Origin: Sorghum bicolor
Taxonomy: Eukaryota > Streptophyta > Magnoliopsida > Poales > Poaceae
Length of the DNA stretch: 64,000 nucleotides
Assembly (NCBI RefSeq): GCF_000003195.3
Contig: NC_012876.2
Coordinates: 46,123,276-46,187,275 of the forward strand
Reading direction: 5' to 3'
The notes below the pieces were generated by a model. That model was not told the DNA's origin. It was given only the letters and a program-made list of their open reading frames with translations, and made no database searches. Numbering within the stretch: the first letter of the stretch is position 1; each line of letters opens with the position of its first letter. This document shows, one piece after another, positions 9,939 through 20,523 of the stretch. A program made the translations under genes and the position numbers.

Positions 9939-10451
9939 TGTAGGTAGAATTTTTGAATAAATTCTCCAAGCAACAATAATTTCAAGAATAAGAAACTCAT
10001 ACTCTACCATCTCACATTCCACAATGACTTAAGTAACACAGGGTTTTAAAATGATTTTTCAATAATTGCAGGTTTTCAGGAAATATTACAGAGTGAGATT
10101 AATCATGATTAGAAACATTTTAATCTTTTTAATTTATCATATCGGAGACAATATTCTGCATAATCCAAGATGTGTATGTGTAAAGTGTGTAGAGTATGTA
10201 CCTGAATCGTGGAGTGATGTAGTCAGAGTGTGTTTGGCATGTCGAGGGATCTCCCCCATACTTGTTTCCTGCTTTCTTGTATAAAAATAAAGTAGAGACA
10301 CACAAGACATATTAATAATAATAATACTCTTTATTAATCTTGAGGCATTTATTACAAATGACTAGTAGCAAACTGACGATAATAGTAAATCTAAACCGAA
10401 TTTAGAGATAAATAACTAAGATGCATTGCCTCAAGATCTAATCTAGATAAC
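9939..10451 (-). other. Remaining 3' body of B
   Basis: Reverse-strand match to A at about 4873-5390, including an ATT/AAT microsatellite near 10313-10325 and the PPT-like AAGTATGGGGGAG near 10254-10266. The stem-loop cluster and the true PPT, present in A and H, have been deleted. No gene is supported. Confidence 0.75.
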
Positions 10452-11061
10452 TTAGCAGCGCTCTAACTCCCTGATCTTCTTATTGGCACTAGCAAGATCA
10501 TGCCTAAGACCTAGTATCACGGTGTTGTGGTTAGAGAGCTGCATAGTGATGGAGTTAACCGAGGAGTGGAGGTCTATGATGACCCTGTCTAGCCTGCAAA
10601 CGTCCTCATCAATATCTACTAGTCTTGCGACGCTTAGGAGGTGTCTCAAAAGCATTGAGAGCGTGCTTCGGGGTTGCCTTTGGAGGGATGAAACAGACTT
10701 TAAAGTAAGGTCTCTCCACCTCCGTAGTGTAGCGGATGCTGCTGATCTAGCTGCTCCGGTTGGTCTTGACTCCAACGACCCTCTCATTGGGTCTAGGTGG
10801 AAGGATCCTCGTACCGGCTGGCACCTTGATGGTGGTCTCCTTCTTGGATGATGGTCCATTGGGAAGTAGGGGTTGTGGCGGTGCGGTGAGAACTAGTTGA
10901 GCATGGTAGGATTGGGCGGAGCTGCGCTGGCGTAATGGCATGGCTTCTAGCTGTCGCTCTGTTTTGGCCGGGATGAGAGCACGGGCGTCGGGGTCTTCCT
11001 TAGGCTTCATGTTGAGGTTGAAGGGGACGACTTTCCAATCGTCATGGAACTCTTCGGCCAT
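10452..11061 (-). pseudogene. Extra ORF of B, broken
   Basis: This is homologous to the 209-aa ORF of A and starts with MAEEFHDDW at 11061. The first 104 codons are open to 10747, where a stop follows VKTNRSS. The coiled-coil half continues in another frame to 10452, with a further disrupted stretch around 10610-10700. Because A has it whole and H has an open C-terminal half, this is decay of a once intact accessory gene. No transmembrane segment is seen. Confidence 0.8.
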
Positions 11062-11139
11062 TGGAGCAGCGATGGACTAAACAAGCTCTAATTAAAGAAG
11101 AAGAGAAGGCTTGGATAGATTGGTGTTTGAAAACTGACG

Positions 11140-11385
11140 TCAGGGGTCTGTTTATATAGGGGTCAAAAAGTGCCTCTAGGGGTTGTTCGGGTTGCTCCCG
11201 TCGATGTGCGTGCGAAACTTTCCATCTGAAGGATTATTTGGTTTACCATAAGTGTGTTTTCCGTGATGGGGGAAATCGGGACCGAGAGGGGTCAGGGGCT
11301 GGGCGCCCGCCCTCTTCATCAGGGCGCCCGCCCTGTGTCTAGCCCCTTTGTGGTCCCGCTTCCTCGAGCGTGTTTCTAGATGCAA
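11140..11385 (-). promoter_or_regulatory. LTR-U3-like promoter module ahead of the extra ORF in B
   Basis: This mirrors the module in A: ATCTAGAA near 11375-11382, GGGCGCCC palindromes at 11322-11329 and 11301-11308, and a minus-strand TATATAAA near 11151-11158 followed by CAGACCCCTGACGTCAG. The bZIP palindrome TGACGTCA is kept. Conservation in two independently inserted copies supports a functional origin. Confidence 0.7.
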
Positions 11386-11442
11386 AACTTATTAGGAAAA
11401 TATATACATGGCCCTAAAACGTCATATTAAAAAGGTTGGGCT

Positions 11443-12705
11443 CTAAATCTCCGTGGGAAGGTAGAAATTGATTACGTCTATTTCTTCTAATTCTTTATTG
11501 GGCTCTAAAAATAATTTAAGACGTTGACCATTTACCTTGAATAACGTACCTTCATCATTTTGAAGTGTGATAGCTCCGTGGGATGATGAATTGATTACCT
11601 TGAATGGTCCTTCCCATTTACTCCGGAGTTTTCCATGCCCGAAAAGCTTCACCCTGGAATTGAAAAGTAATACCTTATCTCCGGGTGCGAACTCCTTCTT
11701 CTTGATCTTCTTGTCATGCCACCTTTTGACTCTTTCTTTGTAGATCTTCGAATTGTGATATGCTTTCTCTCGCCATTCTTCCAATTCTGATAGTTGCATT
11801 CTTCTATGATCTCCAGCAACATCTAGGTCCATATTCCATCTACTTATGGCCCAATGTGCTTTGAATTCTAGTTCAATAGGTAGGTGGCAAGTCTTCCCGT
11901 ACACCAATTGGTATGGGGACATTCCAATTGGGGTCTTGTATGCTGTCCGGTATGCCCAGAGTGCATCAGGTAACTTGTCTTTCCATGCCGTTCCCATTTC
12001 ATTGACTGTCTTCTGTAGAATATTCTTGATTTGCTTGTTGGAAGTCTCTGCTTGGCCACTTGTCTGAGGATGATAGGGGGTAGCGACGTTGTGACGGATT
12101 CCATGTTTTGATAGATATTGCTTGAAGGGTTTGTCGATGAAGTGTGCTCCTCCATCACTTATCACTACTTTGGGAACTCCAAATCTTGGAAATATAACTT
12201 CTTCAAACATCCTTTTTGAACTAATGTTGTCGGCGTGCTTGCAAGGTAATGCCCCTACCCACTTGGAGACGTAGTCAACTGCCACCAAGATGAACTCACA
12301 CTTCTTTGATGGGGGAAAAGGACCCATGTAATCTATTCCCCAGACATCAAAGAGCTCAATTTGGAGGTTGTTGGTGAGTGGCATGACATCTCTTGTGTTT
12401 ATGTTTCCGTGTCTTTGACATGGCCCACATCTTCTGATATATTGCTTCGTGTCTTCATACATTGTAGGCCAGTAGATTCCACACTGCCAGATCTTTGAAT
12501 GTGTACGGAATGCTCCATAATGACCTCCATATGGTGATGAATGACATCTGTCGATGATCTTCCATCCTTCCTCGGTGGTCACACACCTCCTGAGTATGCC
12601 ATCAGAGCATACCCGGAAGAGGTATGGCTCATCCCATATATGTGAACGACTTTCTTGAATAAGCTTCTTCTTGTTTGCTCCTGGCGGTACATATCCTGAA
12701 ACCAT
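11443..12705 (-). CDS. pol: Element B integrase, intact 420 codons (C-terminal part of pol)
   Basis: A single open frame covers most of the Athila-type integrase. The HHCC region is [17 protein letters not shown] with RRCGPCQR. The catalytic triad is Asp in [10 protein letters not shown], Asp in [10 protein letters not shown], and Glu in [10 protein letters not shown]. The C-terminal region contains [19 protein letters not shown] and ends INFYLPTEI. Integrase joins element cDNA to the host chromosome. The methionine at 12705 is internal to the pol polyprotein, not a natural start; upstream pol is broken. This is the best-preserved integrase here and shows where A is damaged. Confidence 0.9.
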   Translation of the reverse strand: MVSGYVPPGANKKKLIQESRSHIWDEPYLFRVCSDGILRRCVTTEEGWKIIDRCHSSPYGGHYGAFRTHSKIWQCGIYWPTMYEDTKQYIRRCGPCQRHGNINTRDVMPLTNNLQIELFDVWGIDYMGPFPPSKKCEFILVAVDYVSKWVGALPCKHADNISSKRMFEEVIFPRFGVPKVVISDGGAHFIDKPFKQYLSKHGIRHNVATPYHPQTSGQAETSNKQIKNILQKTVNEMGTAWKDKLPDALWAYRTAYKTPIGMSPYQLVYGKTCHLPIELEFKAHWAISRWNMDLDVAGDHRRMQLSELEEWREKAYHNSKIYKERVKRWHDKKIKKKEFAPGDKVLLFNSRVKLFGHGKLRSKWEGPFKVINSSSHGAITLQNDEGTLFKVNGQRLKLFLEPNKELEEIDVINFYLPTEI

Positions 12706-13052
12706 AAAATTAACAATATCTGCATACTAGGGGTCAGACCTGTTCATCCCATAGAGCATGTCGTCCCGGAGTGAATCATTGATGGGGGTTTCCTCCGGAC
12801 ACTTAAAATACATTCTAGACAAGTGATCAGCGACAGAATTTTCTACTCTTTTATTTCTAAGTCAAATTCTTGAAGTAATAAGATCCATGTAATCAGGCGA
12901 GGTTTAGCATCTTTTTTAGTGAGCAGATATTTTAGTGCAGCATGATCAGTGTAATCAATTATTTTAGCTCCAACTAAATAAGATCTAAATTTATCAATGA
13001 CAAAAACAACAGCCAGAAGCTCTTTTTCAGTGGTTGCATAATTAAGTTGAGC
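12706..13052 (-). pseudogene. pol: Element B RNase H and integrase start, frameshifted
   Basis: Minus-strand reading gives [17 protein letters not shown], a [15 protein letters not shown] motif and the end of RNase H. Around 12845-12855 about 11 bases present in A (the KAKKGIE region) are missing, which shifts the frame. A TAG near 12727 follows the SDP motif. The RNase H core itself reads well. Confidence 0.8.
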
Positions 13053-14596
13053 TCATGTCAAAGTTTTACTGGCGTTAGCAATTGCATGATGCTTCTTATT
13101 TTTAGTTTGTCCCAAAACTGCCCCCACAGCATAATCACTAGCATCACACATAATTTCAAAAGGAAACGACCAATCAGGGGGTTGAATGATTGGTGCAGAG
13201 ATGAGTGCTTTCTTTAATAAATTGAAAGATGTTAGACATGCATCATCAAATTCGAAAGGAGCATCCTTGGCTAGCAAAAGAGTAAGTGGTCTAGCAATGA
13301 ATGAAAAATCTTTTATGAATCTGCGATAAAAACCAGCATGGCCAAGAAAGCTTCGAATTCCTCTTATATTCACAGGTGGAGGTAGTTGTTCCATTACTTC
13401 AATTTTAGCTTTGTCTACCTCAATACCTCTTTCAGACACTAGGTGTCCCAGCACTATTCCTTCTCTAACCATAAAATGACATTTTTCCCAATTAAGGACT
13501 AAGTGCTTTTCTTCACATCTTTGCAAAACCTTATCTAAGTTTTCAAGACAACTATCAAAAGTTTTTCCATAAACAGAGAAATCATCCATGAAAACTTCCA
13601 TAATCTCTACAATCATATCAGAAAATATAGACATCATGCATCTTTGAAAAGAGGCTAGTGCATTACATAACCCAAAAGACATTCTACGGTAAGCATAAGT
13701 TCCATATATGGGCATGTAAAAGTGGTTTTGCTTTGATCATCGGGATGGATCGGGATCTGGTGATACCATGAATATCCATCTAAGAAATAGAAGAACGAAT
13801 GGTTCGCTAATCGCTCTAGCATCTCATCTATGAAAGGTAAAGGAAAATGATCCTTTCTTGTGGCTTTATTTAGTTTTCAATAGTTTATGCACATCCGCCA
13901 CCCAGTGATGGTGCGTTGCGGAATTAGCTCGTTCTTTTCATTCATAATGATAGTCATACCTCCCTTTTTAGGCACAACTTGAACTGGGCTCACCCACTCA
14001 CAGTGCGGCACAGGATATATAATCCCTGCATACAGCAACTTTATAACTTTCTTTTTAACTACCTCTCTCATCGTGTTGTTAAGTCTACGTTGGGGTTCTC
14101 GAGAAGGTGAAACAGAAGGATCTGTCGGAATACGATGGGTACAAATCAGGTCTTGGAGTGAGTAGCCAAAAACTGAGTGATGTTTCTCAAGAATGGTCAT
14201 TAATCGTAGAGTTTGCTCCTGAGTGAGTTTATCACTAATGATCACAGGAAACTCTGGATTATTGTTTAAGAAAGCATAGATAAGACCGGGTGGTAAAGTT
14301 TTAAGCTCTATGGGAGGTTTAGGCGTTTCTGCAAACTCATCTAAGGGTTCAGGTTCAGAAGGTTCGGCCTCTTCTTCTGTGAAGAAAGGACCTTTGTCTT
14401 CTAAGTCTGGTTCTTCTAAAAGCTCTAAAGATGCAGCCTTTACCTCCTCCATAGGATCAGGCAAAAGATATGACTCGGCCTTATTATTCAAGGAGTGTGG
14501 AATTGTTATGGGAAATTTAAAAGTTTTTCCAAAAGAAATGTGTAGCTTTCTAGTATGACCTTCATAAAGGAGTCTTCTAAAAGGTTGTCCTATCAA
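13053..14596 (-). pseudogene. pol: Element B protease-region end and reverse transcriptase, several stops
   Basis: From 14596 the frame covers the protease end (IGQPFRRLLYEGHTRK), the acidic linker and the RT start. It stops at 13877 within CINYRKLN, where the Arg codon is TGA. RT resumes at 13715 with YGTYAYRRMSFGL and keeps the catalytic FMDDFSVYG (Asp pair at 13581-13586). It ends at the same TGA after SKTLT (13053-13055) that A has. Six codons (TGISPM in A) are missing in frame near 14149. RT copies the element RNA to DNA. Confidence 0.9.
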
Positions 14597-15811
14597 CAGG
14601 TCGAAGTCTCATGTATCAAAGATATAGAAATTCAAATGAACCATGGAGCCTTCTACCATAAGGGGTAGGACATTAATAATTCCAAGACTGGGGACTAATC
14701 GTCCCAAAGATTCCTTTATGACCTTTGTTGTGGGGGTTAAGACCAAATTTTCAAATAATTTGAGTGCAAAAGATTCAGACATGATGTTGATCCCCACAAC
14801 AGGATTATAGAGAGCATTAAATCGATCTGAATCATAAGCACAACGTATAGTTATAGTGGGTGTGTCCAAACAGATCACATCAGAGGAAAGCTCTGATTCC
14901 TCCAACCATTCGCTACTCATGACTGCGATAAGCTCTCTCAATTGATGTTCACTTGGTAAACAAATGCTAAAATGGCCGTTTTGAGGTTTGTCAATAGAAT
15001 GGTAATTTGAAATGTTTCCATAATCGGCAAAAAGATCATATTCTATATCCAGCATTAAAGGAGGTGGTGGAATTTCTTCCTTTTGTGGCTCAGAACTTGG
15101 GATAGCTAAAGTAGATGGAGAATTTGGCAGAGTGTCTACTTCGGCTTCGTGGGTTTCATCATGAAGGGTATTATCCATCTCAGCTTCTAGGATTCTATCT
15201 AAGATCACTCTAGCATCATCAGTAGGGATACGAAAGAAAGAACCTCTAGACATTGTATGTAGCATTTGTTTGTGATCTTTCTGAAGACCTCGAAAAAAGT
15301 GAAATAAAAGAACAGGGTCTTCAAGATTAAGGTTTGGACCAGATTCTAAAAGATCAGAAAAACGTTTCTAGGATTTTCCCAAAGTTTCATTATCTTTTTG
15401 TTTAAAAGATAGGACTTTGAGTCTAAGGTCGCCGATACGGTCGAGGGAATAAAAATCTAGACAAAAGTTGGCTAGTAAAACTCCCCATTCACCTCGTTGT
15501 TGACTTACCTTCTGATTATACCATTGTCTAGCTTCTCCCCTTAAAGAAAAAGGAAAAAGCTTCCAACGTAAAGTTTTATCATAAATGGCTTCAATGCGAA
15601 GACAATCACATGTTTGCTCAAAATCTCTAATATGAAGGTAAGGGTTTTCATCTTCCTTTCTCGAAAAGGATAGGTTTTGAATCATGGTAATCAACCTAGA
15701 ACTTAACCTATACTGGGATGTTTGGATAGGCTATAATGACTCCCATGGTAAAAGGTCATTTAGTGAAGGTGTTGCAAATTGGTAGATTGATTTAGAATCT
15801 TGGTTTTCCAT
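14597..15811 (-). pseudogene. gag: Element B gag and start of protease region
   Basis: Gag begins with MENQDSKSIYQFA at 15811. The retrotransposon Gag core is visible at about 15694-15368 (ENPYLHIRDFEQTCDCL, LRWKLFPFSLRGEARQWY). After a TAG around 15368 the frame resumes as FFRGLQKDHKQMLHTMSRGS and stays open to a TGA at 14609-14611, just before the DFDLLIG protease motif, where A has a tryptophan codon. A short break also lies near 15731. Gag forms the virus-like particle. Confidence 0.85.
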
Positions 15812-15916
15812 AAGGTAAGAGTAAAGAAAATAAAAGAATATAAGAGATAAGAAAAGATAAAAGTATAGATACAAGCTAGTAGTAAGACTCAAGGTTATCT
15901 CAGCAAACCGTCTTTC

Positions 15917-15934
15917 TCCCCGGCAACGGCGCCA
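15917..15934 (-). promoter_or_regulatory. PBS of B, complementary to tRNA-Asp
   Basis: On the minus strand TGGCGCCGTTGCCGGGGA lies eight bases inside the 5' LTR. It is an 18-base complement of the 3' end of plant tRNA-Asp (including CCA), as known for Athila-type elements. It primes minus-strand DNA synthesis. Confidence 0.9.
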
Positions 15935-15942
15935 GAAATGCT

Positions 15943-17166
15943 TGTTGATATTTGGAAACGCAATAAGGAATTGATCCGCAAGCGCATGGATATCGGTGAG
16001 CACTTCTCCCGGGATATTATCCAGAGTATCCTATTTATATTTTTACCACTAGGAGAAAGAGTGCATCTGACTAACCCAGTCTATTACTACTAACCCTTAG
16101 GCTACAAAGAATGTTTCTCGATGTGGGTGATATATAGAGAAAACTACAACCGTAATCTTTTCCTAACCTTGGTAAGGATGATCTACTGTTCTATTGGGGA
16201 AGCTTACGGAATCTAGACACCACAGAGGATGTTCAACCTGCACCTATAAACCCTATCCTTCCTGCTAACGAGATATGGTTTGCAAAGGTAACTCGGAAAT
16301 GTCACGTTCCTCGCTACTACCACGGTCCAGCTAGTCAGGGGATATCTATGAGTATCCTAGCCCAAACACCACATCTACGCTAGAGATGATTACTCTAAAC
16401 TCTACGCGAAGAGATTAAAGTAAACTCATAAACCAAAGAACAATAAAACAAGAACTTACTAGAATTTAGAAGTCGAAATACTTAAGAATCCTAGGAGCTA
16501 GCTTCTGGTTAGGAGAACTTGATCCCGCAGGTACAACCTCAGAGTAGACACCGACAGGCCCGGCTTCCTCCGATCTACACCTCCACTCTATCTCTCTCGA
16601 TCTAGTAGAAACTAGAAGATCTAATTCTACTCACATTGGATGCTAAGCCCTAAGTCTATTTAGAGGAGAGGTATTCCTTCGAGGGTTCCTCTCAACTCTA
16701 TGATGACCTTGTTCTCCTCCAGGGGCCAGGGGGTCTGGTTTTATAGTCTCCTCAGGTAAACGTGGGCCGTTGGATCAAACCGACATTGATTGAACGATTA
16801 TCCTTTATCCTTTAGGTCGGTGGAGCTTGATCCGCGAAGTGAGTCCTGATTGGACTCCAGAGGGGGCGGGCGCCCTAGTCCCTAGGGCGGGCGCCCTGGG
16901 CTAGGCCCCTTTCGGTCTCCGCTTTGTTCCTGTGGCTTCTGGAGTCTTCTAGATCGTAGAAAATTGCGCGGTGCGTTGATATCTCTATGTAATCCCGACA
17001 TGTGGGCCTTTCTTCCTTATTTCCTGATAACCACCTGCAGAAACAGATAAACAACAAAACTCGTGGAATTCTATCAGATCAAACCCTAATTCTAGGTGTT
17101 GGTTGCATATTGGTCCTTTCCCTTGTTTATTTGATAATTAAAATTGATACTTAAGAACCGTCAACA
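15943..17166 (-). repeat. 5' LTR of B (1224 bp)
   Basis: On the minus strand it starts TGTTGACGGTTCTTAAG at 17166 and ends AATATCAACA at 15943, next to the PBS. It contains the double GGGCGCCC palindrome and a TATAAAA box (plus 16739-16745). It is the reference for the A LTR and for the truncated 3' LTR. Confidence 0.93.
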
Positions 17167-17171
17167 CCGCG

Positions 17172-17296
17172 TAAAAGCTACAACGGTATCAATGCGCTTG
17201 CGGATTTATGTGTGTGCGTATAAATACCATCGTACACTCTAGTGCCATGCTGGGGATGACAACCTAGTATTCAAGTGGTGTTAGCAAGTGTCAACA
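17172..17296 (+). repeat. 5' LTR of C, last 125 bases
   Basis: This continues the C LTR after the B insertion and ends GCAAGTGTCAACA. The same end is in the 3' LTR at about 24088 (with a final CA to TA change) and in E at 41188. Confidence 0.92.
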
Positions 17297-17304
17297 AGCT
17301 TTTT

Positions 17305-17322
17305 TGGCGCCGTTGCCGGGGA
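17305..17322 (+). promoter_or_regulatory. PBS of C, complementary to tRNA-Asp
   Basis: TGGCGCCGTTGCCGGGGA, a perfect 18-base match to the complement of tRNA-Asp 3' end, begins nine bases after the LTR. It is identical to the PBS of B, so one primer serves both the autonomous and the gag-only family. Confidence 0.92.
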
Positions 17323-17463
17323 AACGGTTGCTGAGTTGACTACGAACTAGCTATTTTCTAAAAAATAATAAAAAAATATACTTTTCCTTTTATCCTTTGC
17401 CTTATCTCTGCTATTCTTTCTTCTTATCTAATCCTTGATTTCTGGTCTATCATTAATGCAAAC

Positions 17464-19014
17464 ATGTCTATCTATCAGTTTCATAGACCTACGGGCAAAC
17501 ATCTCGAACCACCAAAATCTTCAAAGCCTATCATAGCATCTAGTTTTGAGATAGACCCCAAATACATAGAATTTGTTCAAAAACAACCTTTCTCAGGAGA
17601 AGGTGAGGAAAACCCATACACACACCTAAGAGAGTTTTATCGAGTCTGTGACCTCCTTCGCATAGAAGGCATGTCCGATGAGACCCTTAAATGGAAGCTC
17701 TTTCTGTTCTCTTTAACAGGAAAAGCTAGACATTGGTACAAACTCAGAGTAGGGAGTGTTCATGGAGATTGGAAGGAGTTATATAATAGTTTTCTTTTTA
17801 AATATTTTCCAATCTCCAAAGTGGTGGAACTTCGGCGTGAGATTCTTTCTTTTAGACAACTGGAAGAAGAATCTCTCGGCAAATCATGGGACCGCTTTAT
17901 TAACGTTACTCTCACTGGTCCAAAGCTTTCTATTCCAGAAGACGTTCTTCTAATTCACTTTTTTGAGGGCCTTAATAGGGAGAATAAGCAAACCGTGAAT
18001 ATAGCCTCTAGAGGATCCTTCTATCACCTACCTGCTAGTGAAGCTAGGGATTTAATTGATTCATTGAGTGGAAAGTTTCCTAGCACTTATATCCCTAAGA
18101 AAGAGAAAGAACTAGTTCCTAGACAAGAAGAAGAAGTTTCGATAGCCAGATCACAACCACTTCAATTCCAAACTTTAGCTATCGATCATAAACCATCAAT
18201 ATCCCAAAATTCTCCAAGGGAGGAAGGAATTCCGACCTTAAATCTTTCAAATGCTGATGGTTTAGACTTCTGGTTCCATAAGAGACCTTCAAGCAGGGAT
18301 AATTCAAATCCTTGCAATAACGGTTCTCTTAGAGAATGTCCTGGTTCCTGTTATGAAGAAGTTGAGGATGACATATCAAGTGAAGGAGAGCTAAACCATA
18401 TAGAAAATTCTATCTGCTCCCCTTCCATGTTCACAAATTCTAAATCCATCCTTGACCTTAGAGACCCCTCTTATCCCTCTCCTTTTAAGTCTCATGATGA
18501 TCCTAGCAATCCACCAAGACGACCAAACTATAGGAGTCATGAAGACCATAAGGATGGCATGCCAAGTAATGCCATAGAAGGAGAGCTAAGCCATAGAGAA
18601 GATTCTATCAGCTCCCCTGTCTTGATCACAAGTTCTAAATGGCAGAAATGTGTAGAATGGATGGATATGGATGAAGCCTTAATGGGTTCTGACTTTGGCT
18701 CAATTTCAAATGGTGAGTTCTTGACTCCCTTTCAAGATGAGATGCATCCAACTACAGAAGAGGACATAGGTGAGACCAATCCAGGAGAAACTCCGAACAT
18801 TCAGATAGGAGACGAAGATAACATTAATGATCATGGAATTTATTTCATAGCCATCTCGTTTACTCCATGCTCATATGCAACATCTTCCCAATCTATTGGT
18901 CTCTCCAACGTCACCACATTTGAGATCTCCAACCCCCTCTTCCTTTCTATTTATAAAAACATTAAAAGGGCGGTTGACGATGCATATGTCTATAATAAGT
19001 TGATCTTGATATAG
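17464..19014 (+). CDS. gag: Gag of element C, 516 aa, intact
   Basis: The start is ATG 17464 (MSIYQFHRP), 167 bases after the LTR. The Gag core lies at about residues 35-190: ENPYTHLREFYRVCDLL, LKWKLFLFSLTGKARHWY, LGKSWDRFINVT and SRGSFYHLPASEARDLIDSL. All have counterparts in the gags of B and D. The C-terminal 300 residues are acidic, with serine- and proline-rich repeats (SHEDHK, GELNHIENSICSP, GELSHREDSISSP). There is no CCHC zinc knuckle and no protease motif before the TAA. It is the only full-length gag in the window. It could assemble particles or co-assemble with Gag of autonomous relatives. E has a broken copy. Confidence 0.9.
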   Translation: MSIYQFHRPTGKHLEPPKSSKPIIASSFEIDPKYIEFVQKQPFSGEGEENPYTHLREFYRVCDLLRIEGMSDETLKWKLFLFSLTGKARHWYKLRVGSVHGDWKELYNSFLFKYFPISKVVELRREILSFRQLEEESLGKSWDRFINVTLTGPKLSIPEDVLLIHFFEGLNRENKQTVNIASRGSFYHLPASEARDLIDSLSGKFPSTYIPKKEKELVPRQEEEVSIARSQPLQFQTLAIDHKPSISQNSPREEGIPTLNLSNADGLDFWFHKRPSSRDNSNPCNNGSLRECPGSCYEEVEDDISSEGELNHIENSICSPSMFTNSKSILDLRDPSYPSPFKSHDDPSNPPRRPNYRSHEDHKDGMPSNAIEGELSHREDSISSPVLITSSKWQKCVEWMDMDEALMGSDFGSISNGEFLTPFQDEMHPTTEEDIGETNPGETPNIQIGDEDNINDHGIYFIAISFTPCSYATSSQSIGLSNVTTFEISNPLFLSIYKNIKRAVDDAYVYNKLILI

Positions 19015-20257
19015 GTCAGCGATTGGAAGGGAAACCACTTCGCCGACATAAATTGATGGTTTCCTAAGGACAAGCTTGGTGTCCTAAAACAAGCACTGAT
19101 CAGATCGTAACATGAGCTTTTAATTATTTGCAACATTACCTTGCGTATTGAGCATATAAGGATAATTGTAAAAATATTCCTTCGGGTATTCTTGACACTA
19201 ACCTTTCCAGGATTGGAGCAAGAAAATCGGATGAATGACAAGCACAAGGTATGTCCAACCGATCATCATACAACATTGAATTAAATTCATCCAAACTTGA
19301 ATTTTGCAAAATTCAAGCTTGGGGGAGTACCTAACATAAAAACATCCTTTGTCATGTTGCTATGTTGGTTGTCCCTACCTTTGAGACATGCTCAATTTGT
19401 TAAATACTAATCACACTACTTCATCTCCACTTGAGTAGATCTCTATAAATGCCATCACGCTACCTTTGTTTATCCTAGTAAGTGTTAGTTTGGAAGTACT
19501 GCACATACTTCTATTGGCTTTTAAATTAAGCATGGTGCTTAGGTTAAACAGCCTTCCTTAATCTGATTAGACATGGAGTCTAGTTCGGTTATTGAACTAA
19601 AAACTACTTGTGTAGACATTGGTATATTTTGTCAGACTAACCCCTGCAGAAAAACTTTCAATATCGATTTGGGAAGTCCTGAGATAAATTCACATCAGAG
19701 ATGAAGAGAGAGACACATGAAGTTTAAAAATTTGCACAAGAAGGACATAGCTCATTCATCATAGAGAGATGATCCATGGAAGGAGACAAAGTACATAAAC
19801 AAGATACACAACCACTATGAATGGGAAGCTTCCACAAGGTGAGATAGTACCATCACACTTCAATTAAGGTAACATCTTAAGATATGTGACTATCACTTTT
19901 ATAAGCTTTTCCTTGGTTCTAGCATTCACATAAATAAAGAGACAAACATGTATGATTTATAACTCCAAATTAACCAACCCAACTGATTCAGCATGTTTAG
20001 TCCTTTAATCTTTGTTCCTAGTACTACCTCCATGATCCCACACTCCTAATCATATGAGCTAAAATGTTACACATTCAATCTTTAAGAGATATAAAGGAAA
20101 AGACATATAAATAGATAGATTATCTTTCCATAAGGTTGAAGCGATCTGATCTGACAAATGTTATAAGTGCTACACTCATGAACTTATCATCCATCAACTT
20201 TGTCCTGCTCACTATGCTTAAGGTTAGAGAAGAACAAATACACTTTTGGTTCTGTTG

Positions 20258-20282
20258 GTGTTTTCCACCAACAGGGCCCATG
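20258..20282 (+). other. Perfect hairpin upstream of the small ORF in C
   Basis: CTGTTGGTG and CACCAACAG form a nine-base perfect stem with a small TTTTC loop. The same hairpin is in E near 44090, about 60 bases ahead of the conserved 63-codon ORF. Its role is unknown. Confidence 0.55.
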
Positions 20283-20331
20283 CACTTCATCTCTGCCTTG
20301 TCTCTATGAGCAGGTACACTTTTAGCAAAAC

Positions 20332-20523
20332 ATGGAGGAGTTTTATAACTCTCAGATTCCACCAATTGAAGGACCTAGATCTACGAGCACAAACACACTG
20401 AGCAGAATGCTGCCAACACCGCACTTCGAACTGCTGAGCAAACGAAGAACATGGGTGACACCGTATCAAGAGGTGCAGATGTCAAGGTCCACACCTGAAT
20501 CAAATGGCGCACCTAAAGAATGA
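20332..20523 (+). CDS. Conserved 63-aa small ORF in C body
   Basis: The ORF begins MEEFYNSQIPP and ends NGAPKE before TGA. The copy in E (44163-44354) has the same start, stop and length with only a few substitutions. It lies between gag and the PPT, the slot of the extra ORF in A and B, but shows no clear similarity to it beyond the initial MEEF. It is hydrophilic, with no membrane segment or known domain. Whether it is translated is unknown. The C/E similarity may reflect overall identity of the copies rather than selection on the protein. Confidence 0.35.
   Translation: MEEFYNSQIPPIEGPRSTSTNTLSRMLPTPHFELLSKRRTWVTPYQEVQMSRSTPESNGAPKE

Larger units (their letters stand above)
8812..17166 (-). 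mobile_element. Element B: nearly complete Athila-like retrotransposon, A family
   Basis: On the minus strand: 5' LTR 15943-17166, PBS, gag, protease region, RT, RNase H, integrase, extra ORF, partial 3' body, and 3' LTR 8812 to about 9938. The TSD is CCGGG (8807-8811) and CCGCG (17167-17171), one mismatch. Removing B restores a continuous C LTR, as the intact copy near 23950 shows. A deletion removed the PPT, most of the 3' body and about the first 100 bases of the 3' LTR, so the copy cannot replicate on its own now. Confidence 0.93.
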
